From positions 245,849 to 268,711 of the forward strand of contig CM074814.1 of NCBI GenBank assembly GCA_037447605.1: a stretch of 22,863 bases of DNA, written 5' to 3'. A program made the position numbers and the translations under genes. The stretch comes from Zygnema circumcarinatum. Its lineage: Eukaryota; Streptophyta; Zygnematophyceae; Zygnematales; Zygnemataceae. The notes under the pieces were generated by a model. That model searched no databases. It was not told where the DNA came from and was given only the letters and a program-made list of their open reading frames with translations. Positions 1 to 8,356 of this stretch are shown piece after piece; position 1 is the first letter of the stretch; every line of letters begins with the position of its first letter.

Positions 1-15
1 CCCCCTCCCACCCAC

Positions 16-118
16 CATGGTGGTAGAGCGGTGCCAGCACCACTCCCGTGAGGTAAACAGCCGCGAGCAGATTCACTATGCAGAGCGTCATCGTCATCAA
101 CTTCACCGTTCCCGCCAT
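16..118 (-). CDS. First coding exon of an unidentified membrane or secreted protein gene (partial)
   Basis: Read on the minus strand, an ATG at 118 opens 34 codons plus one base. They begin MAGTVKLMTMTLCIVNLLAA and continue with more hydrophobic residues ending near LAPLYHH. This is a single hydrophobic stretch of about 22 residues, typical of a signal peptide or first membrane helix. The frame meets a good splice donor, ATG|gtgggt, at 16/15, followed by G-rich intron DNA to the window edge. The DNA upstream (136-235) carries repeated telo-boxes, as plant 5' leaders often do. I do not recognise the family. What I infer: exon 1 of a gene that continues left of the window. The frame could also simply read on to base 1. 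Confidence 0.45.
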
Positions 119-135
119 GGATCCAAAACCGTACT

Positions 136-235
136 TCCTCCAAACCCTATTTCTTCCCTCCAAACCCTAATTCTTCCAAAACCCAAATTTTTCCCCCAAA
201 CCCTAATTCCTCCAAAGCCCTAAATCCGATCCCAA
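136..235 (-). repeat. Short tandem telo-box repeat in the leader of the left-edge gene
   Basis: About five degenerate units of 18-20 bp, each built on CCAAACCCTAATTCTTCC, lie just upstream of the minus-strand ATG at 118. AAACCCTAA telo-boxes are known in leaders and proximal promoters of plant housekeeping genes. Their placement here supports a minus-strand transcript start, but binding is inferred. Confidence 0.55.
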
Positions 236-1923
236 CCCTAATTCAAAGGCCGAAGCCTTTCGTCAAACACAAGGGGGCTGGCGAGACCGGGCGGGAAAGT
301 CCTTCCGTACAGCCCTGCACGGCAACTGGAGGTCGTTTAACGGCAACTGACATGTGACTGTACGGTACTACTATGCATCTGTACGGTAAAGCCCTGGGGG
401 AGGAATCTTTTTAGGGTCGTCCTTGAGGCGTAAGCTAATCAGAGAACGCCACGTAAGACGAGGGATTACGTGGCATGTTCCGATTGGCCCCCAATGGTCA
501 AAGGGAGCCTTGACCCTTCAGATCGCGCCAGTTGTCGTTTCTTTATGGAGCCGACCGTCACTGTAGCTGGGTAGGGCAGTTCGGACAGGGACTAAAAACA
601 TTTGTACTGCCGGGGGGAAGACCAGGAGACTTTTTCCACAAAAGACTACAAATTCCGATTGGAAGAAAATTTCAAGTGCTATTACCCGCAGGCATAGGCC
701 AATCCGATGCCGATTTTGGATTCTAACGGGCAGATGAAAGGTTTTTCCCTGTCCGTTTATTTTTTTTCCTTACTTTTTCAAGGACGAAATCTTTGAAAAA
801 CATATCATTATGGCAGATTCGGTTTCAAGATTCGACCGCTTGTCGTTTCCAGCTGGTGATGACGTCATTAGACCCTCGGGCGGCAAATCGGATACGCTGC
901 AAGACACGGAGCAATCATGTGTCAGATACGATCCTCGTCAGAAACGACACGTGGCCCTCTTTCACTCGCCAAATCTCTCACTGCTCCCTGTCGGATTTCA
1001 CGTGTCCGACTGCGGCTCTGGGCAGCCAATCGGAAGTCGAGGTCAGGTCGGCGGATCTCCTGCACCTAGAATGACTAGGATGATCAAACCAATCGAATCT
1101 TTTTCGACTGACTAATGGTTAGGTTTATTTTTTGGATATTTTAGTCGGCCTAAAGCTAGTCATCAATCACTCGTGGACCCTCTTTAGCCGCTCGACCGAC
1201 CGCCGACGAGGCAACGACCTCGAACCATTTGCACGTACAGTAATCGCGAGTCGGCAGCGCCAATGAGAAGGCGACACGTGGCGTCCACGTCGCACTCACA
1301 AAATGTCCTGGAATGCGAATCTTGCTAGAGTTTTCCAAGAACTTGATGCGGTGTGCATTACATTGCGGACCACATTAATTGGTCAAATGAATGGTACTGT
1401 ATATGGGTCTTGCACTGGCGACGGCATGAAATGTGCATGTTCAACACAAAACAACATGGGGAACCACGAGGAACCAAACGCTCACAATATTATGAAATGT
1501 GCATGCTCAACAACAAAAACAACATGGGGAACCACGAGGAACCAAACGCTCACAATGGCATGAAATGTGCGTGTTCAACAACAAAACAACATGGGAAACC
1601 TCGAGGAACCAAACGCTCACGAACGACCTACGGACGAAAGGAAAGACATATGAACTGAAATTTGCGTCTCATGCATGCATCCCTTTTTACATTCTTTCTG
1701 CCAGTGCAGAAATCAACGGTCCGGATGCATCCGATCGAAAATCAATCGGCGGCTGGTGTTCCTCACGATCTCATCGGACGGTGGAGCACGGCTCTGTGTT
1801 GCATGTCATCCAGTTTGACTCTGAAAAGTTTTTACTGGAACTGAGCCAACGGGGTCACATGGACCCTCGTGCCGCCGTGGACGCCCGGTCGCACGTGGCG
1901 TCCAGCGATAGGGCTCCTCCGAG
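236..1923. other. Intergenic stretch with dispersed CACGTGG motifs
   Basis: No convincing gene is visible; the open frames are short, overlapping and lack conserved motifs. It contains several ACGT-core words: ACGTGGC near 470, GACACGTGGCC near 948, CACGTGTCC near 1000, ACACGTGGCGTCCACGTCG near 1274, CACGTGGCGTCC near 1893, and GCCACGTGTCCC near 1939 just inside the next reading frame. Short runs of TACGGTA occur near 340-385. The right part probably holds the promoter of the phosphatase gene that follows. Confidence 0.5.
1426..1620. repeat. Three-copy 66-bp minisatellite
   Basis: Three head-to-tail units start at 1426, 1492 and 1560 with ATGAAATGTGCATGTTCAAC. Each runs through AACATGGGGAACCACGAGG and ends near CCAAACGCTCACAAT. 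Unit lengths are 66, 68 and about 61 bp; the third copy diverges most. Several frames stay open across it only because the repeat lacks stops; I see no sign that it is coding. Confidence 0.85.
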
Positions 1924-3131
1924 ATGCCTCCGTTGGCTGCCACGTGTCCCATCCATGGCTGCCCCCTCAGAGCTCAGAAGGCGGTAAACCCACCACTTGC
2001 AAACCCTAATTTTCTCTCCAGCAGGGCGGCAGGCTATTCATCTCCTTTGTTGCTTTCTAGAAATCTCTTCGTCAAGGGAGCGCTTGCGGCGGCTAAGTCT
2101 CAGCCTGAGAGGAGCGAGTATGCAGGGAAGCTGAGGGAGAGAGCACTGCGCAGTGCAGGGTTTGATGGGACCATCGGAAGGGGAAGAATTAGGGTTAGTG
2201 AAGGGGAAGCCATGGCAGATGCTGTGGCAAGAGGAACGGTAGATTCATCGAAGTGGGGCGCTGCGTCTGGAGGACGCAGCAAGGATGGAAATGAGCATGA
2301 ATTAGGGTTTGCAGGTACTGAAGAGACGAGGGGAGTGCTAGATGGGACGATAGTTGAACAAGATACAAGGATAGCGGAGAGGCTGGATGCGGTTGAGCAG
2401 CAGCAGCAGCAGGAGGAGGAGGAGAGCACTATGGCTGGAAAAGGCCTTGCTGCGAAGTTAGGTCAGAGCTTCAACCCGGCGGGAATCGGCTTGTTTTTTC
2501 GGCTTATCACAGGAGAGAGGCACCTGGCACTGCCGCATGCGAGTGTTCCCGACATAAGGTGGGCTTACATTTCCTTGTTGTTAGTTGCTCCCCTCCCTCT
2601 CTCTCCCTCTCTTGCTTCGCATTGATGTGGTCTTTCGCAGTGGTTTGTGAGAGGGCTTAGGGCTGACTCAGTATGATCCTAAAGGGGAGGAAGCAACGGC
2701 TTTGGAGACTCAATTGGGTGTCAAAGTAATTCGCCACAGTGAGTAATCCATTAGCCCTTCAACTCAACATTGCTTTCCATGGGACCCATGAGCCATGCGA
2801 ATTCGAAAATTTTCCTTCCTTTCTTAATGCGGAGAAGAGAATGTAGAGCCCTGACCCAGCTTTGCATTTATTTTGATGCAGATACAAAAAAACCTGCAGG
2901 GGGAGCTGAGGAGTTAGTCGAACATTTTGGCTGCACAGCATCTCAGCTTGTGATGGTGAGCCCAACCAGAACCTGTTTCTTGATAACATAATAAATAAAT
3001 AATAGATGATAATAATACTAATAATAGATGCCAGTGAAGTAAGCGTTGTCGTTTTTCCCGAGCGGGATCAACGGAAAGCTGCAAAAGAGAGAGGCTTCTG
3101 CTATTTGAATGTGCCCATCTCTCCTCCTCTC

Positions 3132-3171
<40 letters not shown>

Positions 3172-3591
3172 CTGATCATTGGCCTTTAAGTTCTTGTGGC
3201 AGGTGGGAGATCGTTACTTCACTGATGTTGTGTACGGAAATCGGAATGGTCTCTTCACCATTCGACCTGCTCCGATATCTGTTCAACTTGAACCCTTTGT
3301 AGTACGGCGGGTAAGTGCTTGTTCGTGGCAGGAGGTTCATCTCCTTTATTTTTTTTTTTATTCTTTCTTTCGTCAAACTCTCGTTTTCTTCTCAAATTGC
3401 AGACCGGTTATGAAGATTGTTTAGTTTGGTATGTTTGCAGCTCATTATTGAGTGGCGAGTATGCGGTGCAGGTCAGAGAATTTGAAGACCTCCTTGTTCA
3501 GAGATGGATGAAGGACAAACATTTGAAGGTGCTTCCACACCCATTGGCGAAGAATCCAATGAATTTTATCAAGGACCCAGGATGCTGGTAG
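1924..3591 (+). CDS. PGPP1: Phosphatidylglycerophosphate phosphatase (HAD/YqeG-GEP4 type), catalytic exon missing
   Basis: It resembles plant PGPP1/yeast GEP4, which dephosphorylate phosphatidylglycerol phosphate to phosphatidylglycerol in plastids or mitochondria. Exons seen: 1924-2558, about 2661-2738, 2882-2955, 3203-3310 and 3472-3591 (stop). Exon 1 has an S/R/A-rich N-terminus suited to an organelle presequence, a Q5E4 run, then the family block AGIGLFFR...HLALPHASVPDIR. Later exons read QYDPKGEEA, KKPAGGAEEL (motif III lysine), VGDRYFTDVVYGNRNG (motif IV acidic residues) and a C-terminus ending KDPGCW. Phases agree from exon 2 to the end. The roughly 70 residues that should link VPDIR to QYDP, with the DKDNT nucleophile and SNS motif, are not in the 2559-2660 interval, and no acceptor there keeps the frame open. 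It is either a broken gene or a collapsed assembly. The start is uncertain: an AAACCCTAA box at about 2002 could mean a start at 2212. Confidence 0.82.
3120..3166. repeat. CT dinucleotide run in a phosphatase intron
   Basis: A (CT)n microsatellite precedes the acceptor at 3201-3202 of the exon starting 3203. It lies within the 2956-3202 intron. Confidence 0.85.
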
Positions 3592-3631
3592 AGGCCACAT
3601 GAAGCCTAACTTTTTTTTTTTTGGTATTTAG

Positions 3632-3889
3632 AACAGTTTTGAAAAGCAAGTCAGAGAACATGTGAAGGGGGCTGACTTGATTACAGTTCTGGATCGATTT
3701 TTTTTTTGTCAATTTTGCCGAACAATGAGAGAAGCAGAAGTGTTGGCTTTAGTGGAGGCGGAGGGACGAAGTTTAGAGGGACAGATTTGGGAGGAAAATA
3801 AGAAGGCTCTGCAATTCAAGAAGGGGAAGACTTTGGAGGCCCTGAGGGCAGCAAAGAGGCTGGAACTGCAGTTGAACTCTTTGGGTTGA
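3632..3889 (+). other. Exon-like open segment of unknown identity
   Basis: After a poly-T tract and a TATTTAG acceptor-like site, one frame stays open for 85 codons (starting NSFEKQVREH, then EAEGRSLEGQIWEENKKA) and stops at 3887-3889. The second half is E/K/L-rich and could form a helix or coiled coil. It lies just downstream of the phosphatase stop. It could be a 3' UTR, an exon of an unseen transcript or a fragment of an old gene. No family is recognised. Confidence 0.25.
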
Positions 3890-4145
3890 TCCTCCTCTTT
3901 GTGGTTGATCTTTGAGGTTGATCGTTGAGGTTGATCCTCCTTGTTAAGGTTCATCTTTGAGATTGATCCTCCACGTTGAGGTTGATCCTCCACGTTGAGG
4001 TTGATCTTTGAGGTTGATCCTCCTCTTTGTGGTTGATCTTTGAGGTTGATCCTCCTCTTTGAGGTTGATCTTTGAGGTTGATCCTCCTCTTTGAGGTTGA
4101 GCTTTGAGGTTGATCCTCCTCTTTGAGGTTGATCTTTGAGGTTAC
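3886..4145. repeat. 32-bp composite minisatellite (GTTGATC family)
   Basis: About eight copies of a two-part unit: a 19-bp element GTTGATCCTCCTCTTTGAG alternating with a 13-bp element GTTGATCTTTGAG. Some copies have CACGTTG or TTGTTAAG variants. The minus-strand frames through it read repeated K/E/D/Q-rich peptides, which I take as a by-product of the repeat. Confidence 0.85.
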
Positions 4146-4270
4146 AGGAGAGGTCTGCCTCTGTTCGAGAGGTACAAGGAGTCTGCTTGCGTTAATGTTA
4201 CCTTTGCTGTGCATAGAGAGATGGCACATGTCGTGAAAGGTTTTTTTTTTCAATATGAGGACTGGTTCTA
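4146..4270 (+). other. Second exon-like open segment downstream of the minisatellite
   Basis: Following a possible acceptor (GAGGTTACAG), one frame reads RGLPLFERYKESACVNVTFA then HREMAHVVKG before a poly-T run and a TAG at about 4268. It looks more protein-like than its surroundings but is short and unrecognised. It may belong with the segment at 3632-3889. Between 4271 and 4740 I see AT-rich spacer and then the putative dehydrogenase promoter with ACACGTGTG near 4538 and GACACGTGGAGC near 4715. Confidence 0.2.
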
Positions 4271-4740
4271 GAGCTGTTCGTTTGGCATTTGCCGAAACTC
4301 AAATTTTGTAGAGAGGGCTTTTTTATATTTCTCTAAAGCACAGTTCGACCCTGAACCCTCTATTCATGTAATTTTCATAGATCCAAGTTTGGAATCTTGT
4401 CTTTTACATTAAAAAATAAAAATAAAATTGGCATGAAACCGTTGGCATTGGTTATTTTGTCTTGTTTTATTTGCTTTTTTGAAGTATTTGATCTGTTAGA
4501 CCCTCATGCTACGTAATCGACGGCCAGGATGCGGTCACACGTGTGAACTACAAGATATCGACGGCGTATGATAAAGCGTTAATTTCATGAAAAAAATCGT
4601 ACCGTTTTGAAACTGGACGGAGCGAACCATTCTATGTGACTCCGTCCGAAACGGATGGGCATGGGAACGGTTGGTATGAAACCTTACAGTTGCCATCCCA
4701 TACTCCCTCCTGCTGACACGTGGAGCTCTCCCAGACAGCC

Positions 4741-7367
4741 ATGGCTGCCGCCCCCCTGCGCGTGCTGGGCGTGGTGGGCGCTGGACAGATGGGTGCTGGA
4801 ATTGCGCAGCTTGGAGGTAGACACGTGGCAGCACATGTTTGAATGACGGACATTGCATGGGTTTGAGCATCATGGTTAGGGTTAGGGTTAGGGTTGGTTA
4901 GGGTTAGGGTTAGGGTTGGTTAGGGTTTGGGTGGGCATGGTTACACTTCAGAATTAGGGTTGGGCTGAAGGTGTGGAATTCTGGGCCAGAACAGGGGTTC
5001 GAGAAGTGGGGCTATTAGTAGGATGAGTGCTCGTCTTTGGAATTACCTGAGGGTGAGGATTTGGGGCTAGGATTAGGGTTGGGCAGGTTGGGGCTGGGGA
5101 TGAGGTTAGCTTTAGGGTTAGAGTGAGGGTTAGGGTTAGGGATAGGGTTAGGGTTAGGGTTAGGGTTAGGGTTAGGGTTAGGGTTAGGCTAAGGGTTAGG
5201 GCTAGGGTTGAGACGGGTTAAAGTTAGAGTTAGGACTGCAATTAGGATTCCTTTAGCATTTATATTCAGGGTTAAGCTTTCTACATTACGCCAAACGTTA
5301 GTACTCCCGATGCTTGAATGTTTCATATTATAAACGTGAAAAGACCCAGTGTCTCTGTTTTAAGAAATCATTCTGATGCCTTATGTTGACTTCACAGCGA
5401 TGGCCAATCTCGAGGTGATCCTTAGCGATGTCAGCGCCCAAGCTCTCGAACGTGCAACGGATAAAATCTCTTCTTCTCTTGCTCGCCTCGTCCGCAAAGG
5501 CGCAATATCGCAGGCACGTGGCTCCTCCATGAACAGTTTACCGTGACCTGAGCAAGTACATTTTTCAGCTACAATTTTAGTTTTAGGGAGGATAATGGAT
5601 TCTCATCTTACACAATCTGTCTGTGGAGAGTCCTTTGGAAGAACAGGAAAATGCAGACGGAGCTGTGAAACGTGTGAGAGTTACGACGGAACTCGCCGAC
5701 ATGGCCCCCGCGGACATGGTGATCGAGGCCATAGCAGAAAACGAGAAGCTGAAGAAATCGGTATTAGCTTCCCTTGACAAGATGGTGGGGCCCGCCACAA
5801 TCCTCGCCTCCAATACGAGCTCCATCTCCATCACTCGCTTGGCATCAGCGACTGCCCGGCCGGGCCAGGTGGGCCACCGGCTGTACCGGAATGCAGGTGG
5901 GCGGCTGAGTTCATTCACAGGAAATATTAGGGCTAGGGTTGGTCAGGCTAGGGTTAGGTTAGGGTTAGGGTTAGGGTTAGGGTTAGGGTTAAGGTTAGGG
6001 TGGAGGTAGGGTTAGGGTTAGGGTTAGGGTTAGGGTTAGGGTTAGGGTTAGGGTTAGGGTTAGGGTTAGGGTTAGGGTTAGGGTTAGGGTTAGGGTTAGG
6101 GTTAGGGTTAGGGTTAGAGGTAGGGGTAGGGGTAGGGTCAGGGTTAGGGTTAAGGTTAGGGTTGAGGTAGGGTTAGGGTTAGGGTTAGGGTTAGGGTTAG
6201 GGTTAGGGTTAGGGTTAGGGTTAGGGTTAGGGTTAGGGTTAGGGTTAGGGTTAGGGTTAGGGTTAGAGGTAGGGGTAGGGGTAGGGTCAGGGTTAGGGTT
6301 AAGGTTAAGGTTAAAATTAAGGTTAGGGTTAGGGTTAGGGATAGGGTTAGGGTCAGGGTTAGAGTTATGTGTGGGAGCTAGGATTGGGATTAGGGATAGG
6401 GTGCAACTTGCTGCTTGAGACAATGCAGGATGTTTTTCAACGGATAAAGTCAATGTCAAGGTAAATTCAGTTAAGAGGACAGGACGGGATTCAAGAACCA
6501 TATGGAACTGTATGATGACTTGGAGTAGTGCATGCATGCAGGTCATTGGGATGCATTTTATGAACCCTCCACCCGTCATGCAGCTAGTGGAGGTTGTGAG
6601 AGGAATGGCCACTGCAGATGAAGTATATGAGACCACCCGAGCCCTCGCAGAGATGTGAGTACAAAGCCAATATGCATACTGATAGGAGCGGGGAGAGTAG
6701 AGTCAGGAGGTGGGAGACGCAGAGAGAGGAAGAGGAATGAAGCTGCTTGAATATGCATTGGATCCCGATAAGACCAAATTGAGAAGAAGGTCGTCTTTCG
6801 ATGCAATTGAAGGGGCTTACTTTTTTTCGTAAATGTACGCGGATTTTGGGCTTGGGATTTCCCAGGATGGGCAAGACGGTGTGCTGCTCGAAGGATTTTC
6901 CGGGATTCATCGTCAACCGCATTTTAATGCCGATGATTAACGAGGCCTTCTTTGCATTGAACGAAGGAGTTGCCTCCGCAGAAGACATCGATTCCGGGAT
7001 GCGCTTAGGGACAAATCAGGTATGTTGAGATTTACATCTTCTTTTTCTGTTTCCTTTCTCTAACTTCTGTGAACAATGAAGGAAAAATAGCATTCCTACA
7101 TTCTGTACTTCTGAAAGCCTCTCACATGTGACAGGGCTCAGTTCAACTGCCTGTTGAACTGAAACGGTGCTCTCTGTGTGGCTGCAGCCCATGGGTCCCC
7201 TCGCTTTGGCGGATTTCATCGGTCTGGACACGTGTCTTGCCATCATGCGAGTCCTCCATGGAGGCTTGGGAGAGGCCAAGTACAGGCCCTGCCCTCTCCT
7301 CATACAGTATGTCGATGCCGGTTGGCTTGGTCGGAAAGTTGGTCGAGGAGTCTATAACTATGAGTAA
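4741..7367 (+). CDS. 3-hydroxybutyryl-CoA dehydrogenase (3-hydroxyacyl-CoA dehydrogenase family)
   Basis: NAD(P)-dependent interconversion of acetoacetyl-CoA and 3-hydroxybutyryl-CoA. Six exons: 4741-4816, 5398-5513, 5629-5868, 6542-6654, 6866-7019 and 7188-7367. All phases agree and give 292 residues, the usual single-domain-pair length. The Rossmann loop GAGQMG is at residues 13-18, with Asp36 after the second strand for the cofactor ribose. [10 protein letters not shown] supplies Ser128, GMHFMNPPP supplies His149, Glu161 follows, and [14 protein letters not shown] supplies Asn199. The spacings match the catalytic set of the family. The C-terminal domain contains [14 protein letters not shown] and [15 protein letters not shown]. 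Plant homologues are often thought peroxisomal, but this protein ends NYE with no PTS1. Intron 2 uses a GC donor (CAG|gcacgt). Introns 1 and 3 hold telomeric TTAGGG arrays. Confidence 0.93.
4874..5215 (+). repeat. Interstitial telomere-like TTAGGG repeats in dehydrogenase intron 1
   Basis: (TTAGGG)n with GGTTAGGG variants at 4874-4926, degenerate copies to about 5100, then a denser array at 5111-5209. The G-rich strand is the sense strand of the host gene. The unit is the six-base TTAGGG form rather than the TTTAGGG common in land plants. Confidence 0.92.
5928..6372 (+). repeat. Interstitial telomere-like TTAGGG arrays in dehydrogenase intron 3
   Basis: Two near-perfect (TTAGGG)n blocks at about 6008-6116 (about 18 units) and 6167-6265 (about 16 units). 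They are separated and followed by matching variant segments (GTTAGAGGTAGGGGTAGGGG then GTCAGGG) at 6113 and 6262. An AAGGTTAGGG-GAGGTAGGG junction is also repeated, at 5991 and 6152. This is a higher-order duplication of an imperfect array. Orientation is G-rich on the sense strand, as in intron 1. Confidence 0.95.
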
Positions 7368-8356
7368 TGACTGGCTGGCGCCGAGGTTTAGGGTTTAGGG
7401 TTTAAGGTTTTGCGGCTTTTACTTCCGTTATGGGTTGTTAATGGTGCATGGAAACAGTGGTGTAACGTAGAACTGTGGCAAGTCACATAGAACCGATTTG
7501 TAGGGTTTTTTAGGGTGGTGGGAGGCATAGAATCGTCCTCTGGGTTTTGACGGACCGCTGACTTTTTTCTTGGTTGACGTCTACAACTTCGAGATTTAGG
7601 GTTGGAGCTAGGGTTAGATTTGCTTTTCAGATGTGAGTTTGGTTGGAACAGTCGTTGTGTATATACTTAGCGATTTGTTGGGAGTTAACTTTGGGAGCTT
7701 TGTTTTTAAATTACACAGAGCCTTTGGGTTTTGAAATTCAGCCAAGAGAGGCCCAATTGCGGATGCATGGCTTTGGTTGTTTCAAAACGATGCCATATTT
7801 TGCCGTACGAAAACAACAAGAGCGAAAATATCGCACTGTTCTTGAAGTGTTTACAAAAAAAACTGAAAACCGGACGCCACAACAACATTAGACGCATGAA
7901 ACATGCATAGTTCACGCAACTTTGCATCCCCTGTATGCTTGTGAATGACTCTCACACTCGCTCAGAGGTCCCTTGTTCAATATGAATCTACTATGTACGA
8001 AGAAGAAGAAGAGGCCTGTGTTCCTCGAGGGCACCCTATAACGAATGATCCCATCACCAGAGAGGGAGGGAGTGGGAAGCTGCGGAGAGAGCGGAGGGAG
8101 TGAGTAAAGGTGGTGAACAGGAAGGAGAGAAGGAGGAGAAAGGGAGGGAGAGGGAGCGACAGTAGTGGGGAGGGCGTAAGAGGATGTACAGATGGCGGGA
8201 AGTGGTAGAGATAAATGGTTCACTGATAGACGGGCGAAGGGAATGGGAGGGGGGGGGAGGGAGGGAGCCTCGCCAGCCCAAGTGCTTAAACTGACAAACC
8301 TGGATTGTGCATTAACCCCAATAGTGGGCCCACAAAACGAGTAACTTTAAACAAGG
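7368..8356. other. Convergent intergenic spacer (dehydrogenase and SDHB 3' ends)
   Basis: It lies between two converging genes. It begins with a short TTTAGGG-type run (about 7387-7410) and AT-rich spacer, and contains a polypurine block. The open frames here have no recognisable motifs. Confidence 0.6.
8060..8275. repeat. GA-rich polypurine block
   Basis: Imperfect GGGAGAGGGAGGGAG-type tract on the plus strand, between the two convergent 3' ends. Purine-only runs are interrupted by short mixed words. Confidence 0.7.

Noticed and set aside
1426-1620. CRISPR-like array
   Set aside because: The three units are contiguous with no unique spacers, so it is a minisatellite in a eukaryotic genome.
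2882-3591. Separate gene for the KKPAG-VGDRYFTD part
   Set aside because: Splice phases and family order connect it with the VPDIR exon upstream; it is the C-terminal half of the same phosphatase.
3709-4253. Minus-strand frames with repeated EDQPQR / KINHKEEDQP peptides
   Set aside because: A by-product of the 32-bp minisatellite; no start context or splice logic supports a protein.
5995-6636. 213-codon minus-strand frame reading N-P and L-T repeats
   Set aside because: It is the translation of the telomeric array, antisense to the dehydrogenase gene.
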